DNA of 15,000 bases from Chromera velia (taxonomy: Eukaryota > Sar > Chromeraceae): contig JAHBMJ010002338.1 of assembly GCA_018398765.1 (NCBI GenBank), positions 1-15,000 on the forward strand, read 5' to 3'. The notes beneath the pieces are model-generated. The model had not been told where the DNA came from and ran no database searches. It saw nothing but the letters and a program-made list of their open reading frames with translations. How positions within the stretch are numbered: position 1 is the stretch's first letter; each line of letters starts with the position of its first letter. Of this stretch, positions 9,110 to 15,000 are shown piece by piece. A program made the translations under genes and the position numbers.

Positions 9110-9192
9110 ACATACACACACAGAGAGAGAGAGAGGNGGGGGGGGGGGGGGGGGGAGAGACAGAGAGAGCGAAAGCTAGAGAGAGAGAGAGC

Positions 9193-9244
<52 letters not shown>

Positions 9245-9262
9245 AAGACAAAGACAAAGAGA
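9110..9262. repeat. Compound CA / GA / poly-G microsatellite with an assembly N
   Basis: CA units, GA units, an N at 9137, about 18 G, then a long GA tract and AAAGAC units. The N and G-run indicate uncertain sequence or length here. Confidence 0.9.
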
Positions 9263-9370
9263 AAGAGGGTGAGTGAGTTCATACTCTCACCGCTACATCG
9301 GATACACATATAAACACGCACATTATTCAGACTGACAAGTACACACAGGTATACATCACACACGCACGGA

Positions 9371-9371
9371 C

Positions 9372-9401
<30 letters not shown>
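9371..9401. repeat. GA plus poly-G microsatellite
   Basis: About eleven GA units followed by a G9 run. Confidence 0.9.
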
Positions 9402-9402
<1 letters not shown>

Positions 9403-9833
9403 CAGAGATAAGATAGGGATGTGCTAAGGAATATCCCCTTTCCTTCAAAGTTCCTTTCACTTCATTCACAGACTGACACACAGAACATTCAAAATTGTGT
9501 AGTGAAAAAAAAGGTAGTGATCCCAAAGTAGGCAAGCAACCCAGAGAATTACCAGAATATCTAAAAGAGTTTCGAGTATGATTTCAAGTAGGCAGACCTC
9601 AGTGCACCGCCTGGTGGTCGCACAAAGAAATATGCACGTAAACATACACCGAGAGATAACCATACACAAGCCCTGTAGTAGAGTGGAACGGGACTGTCAC
9701 AGAGCTTTTCAGGGGAAGCTTTCATGTACGTGCAAAGACACACGAGGCAAAAAGGCTGACATAATGAAATATATAGAAATACATCATGGATACAGTTCTG
9801 CTAGAGCCTTGATTCAGAACCACAGGCTACCCA

Positions 9834-9837
<4 letters not shown>

Positions 9838-9876
<39 letters not shown>

Positions 9877-9892
9877 ACTCACTCTCTCTCTG
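9838..9892. repeat. CT microsatellite with ACTC interruptions
   Basis: A run of about seventeen TC units, then ACTC units, then TC again. Confidence 0.9.
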
Positions 9893-9923
9893 CCTCCTGG
9901 CCTCATACACATATGCATAGACC

Positions 9924-10018
9924 TACATACATACATACATACAAACATACAGACAAGCAGACAATTAATTTTAAATGGGCAGGCAGGCGAATAGGTAGGC
10001 AGGCAGGCAGGCAGGCAC
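9924..10018. repeat. CATA and GGCA tetranucleotide repeats
   Basis: CATA units at 9924-9946 are separated by a short unique stretch from GGCA units at 9978-10018. Confidence 0.85.
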
Positions 10019-10118
10019 ACAGGCCATGTATCTATTCCAGGGGAGGGGAATTTTTCACAAACAGCAAGACACATCAGTAACTGTGACAGTCTGTCGCCGC
10101 CAGTCGATCAGTGGGTCA

Positions 10119-10158
10119 AGTCAGTCAGTTAGCCAGTCAGTCAGTCAGTTAGTCAGTC
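10119..10158. repeat. AGTC tetranucleotide repeat
   Basis: Imperfect AGTC/AGTT units form a short tandem array. Confidence 0.85.
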
Positions 10159-11040
10159 TTTCGCCCTTGTGATTCTCCTCTCAGCACTCCTGCACTCAAT
10201 CGACGTGCACCCGGTTACTCAAAGGAGACGAATTTCAATACAGAAATAGGGACATAGAACAATATGGAACGGAGAAAGACTGACAGAGCACATGAAGATA
10301 AAGCCACGCCATAGACTGGCATCCAGGACTACAAATACCAGAAAGATTTGTCTACAGCCTGAGGGGCACCGTACATCAAAACGAGTATCGTGTACAGCAT
10401 TTTGGGGGGACTTTTTAAGACAAACATGTAGACAAACAGAGATCGAACAGGCTTACTCATTTATTACTCAATCATACAAGGATTCACAGCCCAATTTCAG
10501 TACAGACAGGAAATCATATATACTGGCACGCTCAAAGAGGGTGAAGAGAGCTAGGGGAAAACCGAAGGCGCCCGCGTTCAGCAGCTCTCAGCAAAGAGTC
10601 ACATGCGTATCTAGCATGCGCATGCTAGCTGACTAGCTGTCTCTGACTATCTCCTTTTACTTTATGGATTAAGGCAGATAAACAGAAAGAACATAAAGAC
10701 AGGACCAGGTTGACCACTGACTTTTCTTTGGAGCAGGACAGGTGGAGACCTGACCAAACGCCAGATCTGCTTGGTTCGCAAACAATATAAAATTGGCAGC
10801 TCAGTACATGACAGATTCAGACGTACGGAGATAGTGTTCGAAGTGTAGTGTTTTCACTCAGCTCTTGCTTTCCATTCACTCACTCTCATGCCCACGTCCA
10901 CCATTAAGATCAAAATTTCCCTTATCTGCTCATTACAGTTCATCATCATTGCCTGACAGTCTGAGACAAGAGTCACAAGATGCGGCAATTAATGATGCCC
11001 GCGGTCGAATTCAGTCATGCATGCGCAAAATTTTTACTGT
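10159..11040. other. No gene recognised; contains an 18-bp palindrome
   Basis: Open frames of up to 114 codons on the plus strand (10292-10636 and 10865-11209) have no recognisable motif or coding-like composition. The one structured item is CTAGCATGCGCATGCTAG at 10611-10628, a perfect palindrome. Confidence 0.6.
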
Positions 11041-11173
11041 CCAGTCCCGTAAGGCGTTTACGACCCAAAATGTGCATAGGGAAGTAAGTGGTACGTGTAC
11101 ATATGAAATTCGGTGCAGGGGGCGGGGCTTACCTTTACTTTTTTCCTTTTGGTTTGGGCTAGATGCAGATACC
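11041..11173. repeat. Direct repeat A, copy 1
   Basis: It shares with copy 2 the blocks CCCG(T/C)AAGGCGTTT, GAAATTCGGTGCAGGGGGC and TTTACTTTTTTCCTTT, in the same order and spacing, with scattered differences. The copies lie about 245 bp apart, suggesting an old duplication or two members of an interspersed family. Confidence 0.85.
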
Positions 11174-11264
11174 ATCAATGTATATTTATTAATGTTGACT
11201 GACCTTTAATATGGATCTGTATAATGATCTGTACGTTAACTTGTTTTGTAGACGCGCACATGCA

Positions 11265-11431
11265 GCGACCCGAAAATAAGTTTGGGTCGCGGTCCCGCAA
11301 GGCGTTTGGGACCCGAAATATGAGGAAGTATGTAAGTGGCACGCATGTGAAATTCGGTGCAGGGGGCAGGGCTCACTTTTACTTTTTTCCTTTCGGTTTA
11401 GGCTACAGACACCGTGGCTTGGGGGCCACGG
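11265..11431. repeat. Direct repeat A, copy 2, with three hairpins
   Basis: Two back-to-back hairpins start this copy: GCGACCC/GGGTCGC (11265-11290) and GGTCCC/GGGACC (11291-11313). A third, CCGTGGC/GCCACGG, lies just past its end (11412-11431). The rest matches copy 1. Confidence 0.8.
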
Positions 11432-11680
11432 CAATTGCACCCCCTCAAACTATGTGGATGATGTCTGACGTTGACCGGAAGATTTGATACACGCAAGTCT
11501 GGGCCCCGGAAAGACAATTCAGCTGAGCTAGGGGGCACTTACCAAATTTCAGCCGTGAACAAGAAAAATATTTTAATAAAATTCGCTTTCCGGGCCATTC
11601 ACACGGAGTGCATCAGATATACTGCGCCTCTACGCTAACTGACGTGTGAATGACCCCAGAGTTCTGATCTGGCATTTTTG
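11432..11680. other. No gene recognised
   Basis: Unique sequence between two repeat families. I see no ORF or RNA gene I would support. Confidence 0.5.
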
Positions 11681-11725
11681 ATATTTAGCTTAAATACCAG
11701 ACAGCCCGGCATTTCCGGTATTTTT
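11681..11725. repeat. Direct repeat B, copy 1 (hairpin-forming)
   Basis: It matches copy 2 over about 40 bp (TTTAGCTTAAATACCAGAC, then GCCCGGCATTTCCGGTATTT). AAATACC at 11692-11698 can pair with GGTATTT at 11717-11723. Confidence 0.85.
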
Positions 11726-12047
11726 TATTCTAGATGCCGTTTGGACCATCCCTAAAGTTCGAAAAGAAATATATACAACCCTAAAAATCCTAGTAAACTG
11801 GTTGAAAGGAGAACTTTATGAAGAAATGTCATGTTGTTGGAGGATTTTTCGGCAAAAATTGATGGCCAATTTTTTTTTTCCCTAAAAAAAGTGAACGCGG
11901 TGAGGTTATACGCGATATTTTTTGGCCCATTGTAACCTTAGCATCCTTGAAACTCACACACATGTATTTGCCCCCCGGCCCGCCCCTCACCCCCCAGTTG
12001 CTCAGGAGGGGCCGGAAGGGAATCTAAAATTATACTAGAATGTAGCG
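11726..12047. other. No gene recognised between repeat B copies
   Basis: Contains homopolymer T and A runs and a C-rich patch near 11970-12000. No ORF or RNA gene is supported. Confidence 0.5.
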
Positions 12048-12092
12048 GCATTTAGCTTAAATGCCAGACGGCCCGGCATTTCTGGTATTTAA
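12048..12092. repeat. Direct repeat B, copy 2 (hairpin-forming)
   Basis: Second copy of the ~40-bp repeat, about 367 bp from the first. TAAATGCCAG at 12058-12067 can pair with CTGGTATTTA at 12082-12091 with one G-T pair. A related CCGGTACTTTCCGG motif lies near 12208-12222, at the edge of the primase relic. Confidence 0.85.
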
Positions 12093-12219
12093 TATATGGA
12101 ACCCGGGGCTTTTCACAACTCTGAATGACCCCATGCAGAAAGTGGCAGAAAGCGTGAAATTCATCTTTCTTCTTACACCTCAACGGATAAATGCCCCCCA
12201 AACTTTCCGGTACTTTCCG

Positions 12220-13168
12220 GCGCCTTTTTTTTTAAGCACATACTAGCACATGCATGTAGTTTGGTGTTATACTCATGTAGATTATATTTGGCTAAGCACT
12301 TTTCAGAAAATGTGTGGAAGAGCTGACGGCCAGCCTCTCCCACTTCATTGCGTCGATCCATTGCAGGTAGTTTTGTACGCTCTCATCCGAAAGGCAATCA
12401 CACAGCTTTTTGATATTCCTAGCGATCTCATCCGTCTGTTGAGAATGCAAAGCGGCTTCTCCGGTGGGGATGGTTTTGGTTTCTTTAGTTGGACGGGGAC
12501 ATAATATGAGATTTTCTTTTTTTTTTTTTGCCTTTTTGCTATCAGAAACGTTGATGACATCAATCAAAAATGATGGAATTTCTTGAAGAAGGCCACTGCT
12601 CAGTACAGCTTTCACTTGTTTAAAAGAGTTTTTGAGAGCACCGGGAGCAAACGTATTGTAGAAGACGTCAGGTTTTCCCTCTATATAGACAGCTGACGGT
12701 AGGGTAATGAGCAGCCCACCTTCAGACCGTGCGTCAACCTTTTCGTACTCTGACAGCACCTCACTTCGATTTGAGACTCTTTGATCATATCGAAAGTATA
12801 TATGAAAGCCCCATCGCGTCTAGACTATCACGTGCTCTTGCAGCTCAAGATGTTCTCTAATGGCCCTTTCGTATTCATCTTGATGATCAAAATCAAAGAC
12901 GGTCAAATTATTCTTCTCCGAGTCGCTCATAAGAAGCGTAATGCCCCCATATTTTTCTAGATCAATGTATGCATCCATATTTTCATACGTAATCTCGGAC
13001 CACTTTAGGGGTGGATAAAACTTATTTCTTTTCTCTTCTCCAGTTTCGGGGTCCCGCAGGATTTGAACGTGACTAAAGGTGAAGAATATGAACCCTAGAT
13101 ACAAACCCTGCTTCTCTATAGAGCTGGGCGGAGGCCATAAGCTGTTGCCGACGATTTTTGACGTTCAT
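12220..13168 (-). pseudogene. Decayed archaeo-eukaryotic primase-polymerase (PrimPol) with PriCT-2-like tail
   Basis: PrimPols of this type start and extend DNA chains for viruses and mobile replicons, usually fused to or beside a superfamily 3 helicase. On the minus strand the main frame reads TGEEKRNKFYPPLKW, then YGGITLLMSDSEKNNLTVFDFD with the metal-binding Asp pair (codons at 12894-12892 and 12888-12886), then a TAG at 12822-12820. In the same frame it continues TRWGFHIYFRYD with the motif II His (12804-12802) and VDARSEGGLLITLPS with the motif III Asp (12735-12733). Further on, QTDEIARNIKKLCDCLSDE and NYLQWI resemble PriCT-2; the match resumes one frame over as EVGEAGRQLFHTFSEKCLAKY, marking a frameshift near 12340-12360. 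A possible second shift near 13085-13110 would add an N-terminal piece starting at ATG 13168 (MNVKNRRQQ). No helicase is found downstream. Domain identity is by motif order and is confident; the source, virus or transposon, is inference. Confidence 0.8.
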
Positions 13169-15000
13169 TTTCTTTTTTTTTCTCTTGTAATATATGTCGA
13201 CAAGAAGATTCTAGCCACAGAATTTTCTTTAAATAAAATATAATAGACACGGATTAACACGTGTCAAGTAATCTAGAGCTAAAATATGTAGCTGGCAGTG
13301 CAGGAAAAGTGGAGAAAGATGATTTAACAACCACCTTCTACGTAAACTGACTAGATATATCTTGATATCCGTCGTCGAGCAGCTTAATTAGCGCTTTCTT
13401 AAGGGGATGGCATGTCGATGTAGATGGAAAAAGTCCAAATGAGCTGCAAAAAATGAAGTATCAAAAAGTTATATGCAGCATTACTAGCTAATATCTTAAA
13501 GTTTGCCATGATGAGACCTTTGCTAGACTTCTTTGGTTACGTATAATTTGCGAGAACCAGGATGGCTAGCAGTCTTGGATATGAAGCATCAGAGACTCAG
13601 AAGGAAACGAAATGGGCTATTATTATAAAGGCTAATCTACCTATATTCTTCTATTCATCCGTGGAACAAGCTTCAGCGCTGCGCATGATGTCGCGCAGGC
13701 TGCAAGAAGGTAGAAAAGAGTCCGAAAGACTGCATTTCCAGCTTTACTGACCTGAGTTTGTTATACCGATGCAGCTAGTGGGTACGGTGCACAAAAGCCA
13801 CCAACGGCGCACAGCTTCAGCACTATGCAGTCCCGAATCTTTAAATTTTACGTCTGCCTGCACATTGAAAAGCAGACAAAAATAAATTTGAAAACGGCTG
13901 CAAGAAGCAGTCAGAAGTACTAGACTTAGCATAAAGCCAGAGATGTTGTAAACAAACGTTATGGTACGTGCTGAATTCCAGACTGACTTCTGCTTCAGCA
14001 TCGTAAAAACCACAGCGAAGCGACGGCAAAAAGTATCATACGCCAAAATTTTACCAAAAAAGGCTACGTACAAGGATGATTTGCACGCAAAGGAATCCTA
14101 TGTATTCATATGGAATCAGAGAGTGCTCTGTGAATAGGAGTACCCAGGTTGAGTGATGAACGTGCCACAGCCTGTCTAGGGGTTGATGGTATCAAACCCA
14201 ATGCGCATGCATGGCTTCTCAGAACCAGACTGTATATGGGCTAAGGAGCAAGCTCCGTGACAGAAGACAATGGCCACAAAAAAAAAAAGAACGAGTTTGG
14301 GAGCAGAAAGCCAACTGATCATGAGGCAGGTTTACAGAGAGATGGTCTCCGAGTCGATAACAGTTGTTCGAGATGGACGATGATATCTGGCCTTTACGGC
14401 CAATACATCAATGGAACGGGGGGAGAATTAGTGTGGATGACCGGGGAAGCACAACGCTGAAGTGTAGCCGAAGTGGCTACAACCAACTTAGGAATTCTGT
14501 TAGTATAGATGGTAGAAGAGAGCCTTGTATAGCTATCGAAGTAATTGGAGTATACGTAACAGCTGAGTGTTGCACAGTGTTGCTTACCAATCGAACAATT
14601 CTTTTTAAGTTCAAGAGGAGCACAGCCTACCACGCGACTAGCCGGATGTTCAATACTGTCCCAATGGGTGCTCTTATTGATGTATACTTCCCTACACACA
14701 CTCCCTATGTACTAGTCTATGTGTGTGATAAACAGGGAGAAGCAGCCTCTTAAGGGGAGAGGTGCCAGCGTGTTCATTATGAGCGATTGAACGCACCTAT
14801 TTCCGTAGGCCTGGACGATCGGCGCGGGGGATTCCTTCAGTATGTGCGGGTGTGTGCGCGGTAGCGCCGCGATCCATGGCCGGCACCAAAAAAATCGTCC
14901 TGTACATGGAACTCCCATATTCTTTAGATAGACCTACGCACATGCAACACGCCGATTCGCTGACTTAAAGAGGACCGCAACTCTGCATACAGACTACAGA
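13169..15000. other. No gene recognised
   Basis: AT-rich sequence lies upstream of the primase relic and extends to the right edge, with a short GC-rich patch near 14810-14890. The longest open frames are 13744-14073 (minus, with a hydrophobic stretch) and 14373-14753 (plus, 126 residues from its ATG); neither has a motif I recognise. This could be more of the decayed element or plain intergenic DNA. Confidence 0.5.

Noticed and set aside
8949-9363. Serine/leucine or Arg/Glu repeat ORFs on both strands
   Set aside because: They are translations of CT/GA microsatellites and cross an N.
13744-14073. A 109-codon minus-strand open frame with a hydrophobic stretch
   Set aside because: No known family; chance ORF in AT-rich DNA is the simpler reading.
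14364-14753. A 129-codon plus-strand open frame (ATG at 14373)
   Set aside because: No recognisable motif, no clear coding composition, and nothing around it supports a gene; it could still be a decayed element fragment.
1-15000. tRNA, rRNA and CRISPR arrays
   Set aside because: I looked for tRNA B-box-like motifs, rRNA cores and regularly spaced repeats with unique spacers on both strands and found none. The regular arrays present are microsatellites or the 82-bp tandem repeat.

Overview
The window looks like nuclear DNA of a unicellular eukaryote, probably a protist alga. The evidence is one intron-dense gene with twelve visible exons and GT-AG introns of about 200-670 bp, proteins rich in Gln, Gly, Ala and Ser, and microsatellites throughout. 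A chromerid such as Chromera is my guess from overall style; nothing in the sequence proves it. There is an N at 9137, and the window opens in a C20 tract, so this is probably a draft scaffold.

Bases 1-7774 hold one minus-strand gene that I assembled from exon-sized pieces of homology and matching splice phases. It is PAN3, the adaptor subunit of the PAN2-PAN3 poly(A) deadenylase. The model starts at 7774 and runs off the left edge: 2764 coding bases, 921 complete codons plus one base. The first ~570 residues are low complexity with two PAM2-like motifs (PABP-binding type). Exons 5-12 encode the approach to the PAN3 pseudokinase and most of that domain. The end of the pseudokinase, the coiled coil and the C-terminal knob lie outside the window. 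The last visible intron-exon junction has been tandemly triplicated (82-bp units), so three 3' splice sites sit in a row.

Bases 7775-8534 are the 5' flank of PAN3 and end in a GC-rich block of short perfect palindromes. At about 8535 composition switches to AT-richer DNA without recognisable host genes. Bases 9110-10160 are a belt of microsatellites. Bases 11041-12092 contain two families of short direct repeats, each able to form hairpins.

Bases ~12220-13168, minus strand, hold a decayed archaeo-eukaryotic primase-polymerase (PrimPol) of the kind carried by large DNA viruses and mobile replicons. All three catalytic motifs and a PriCT-2-like segment are legible, but one in-frame TAG and at least one frameshift break the frame, and no helicase follows. 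It is best read as the relic of an integrated virus or mobile element. Bases 13169-15000 contain only short ORFs I do not recognise. The PAN3 gene and the relic have no visible functional connection.
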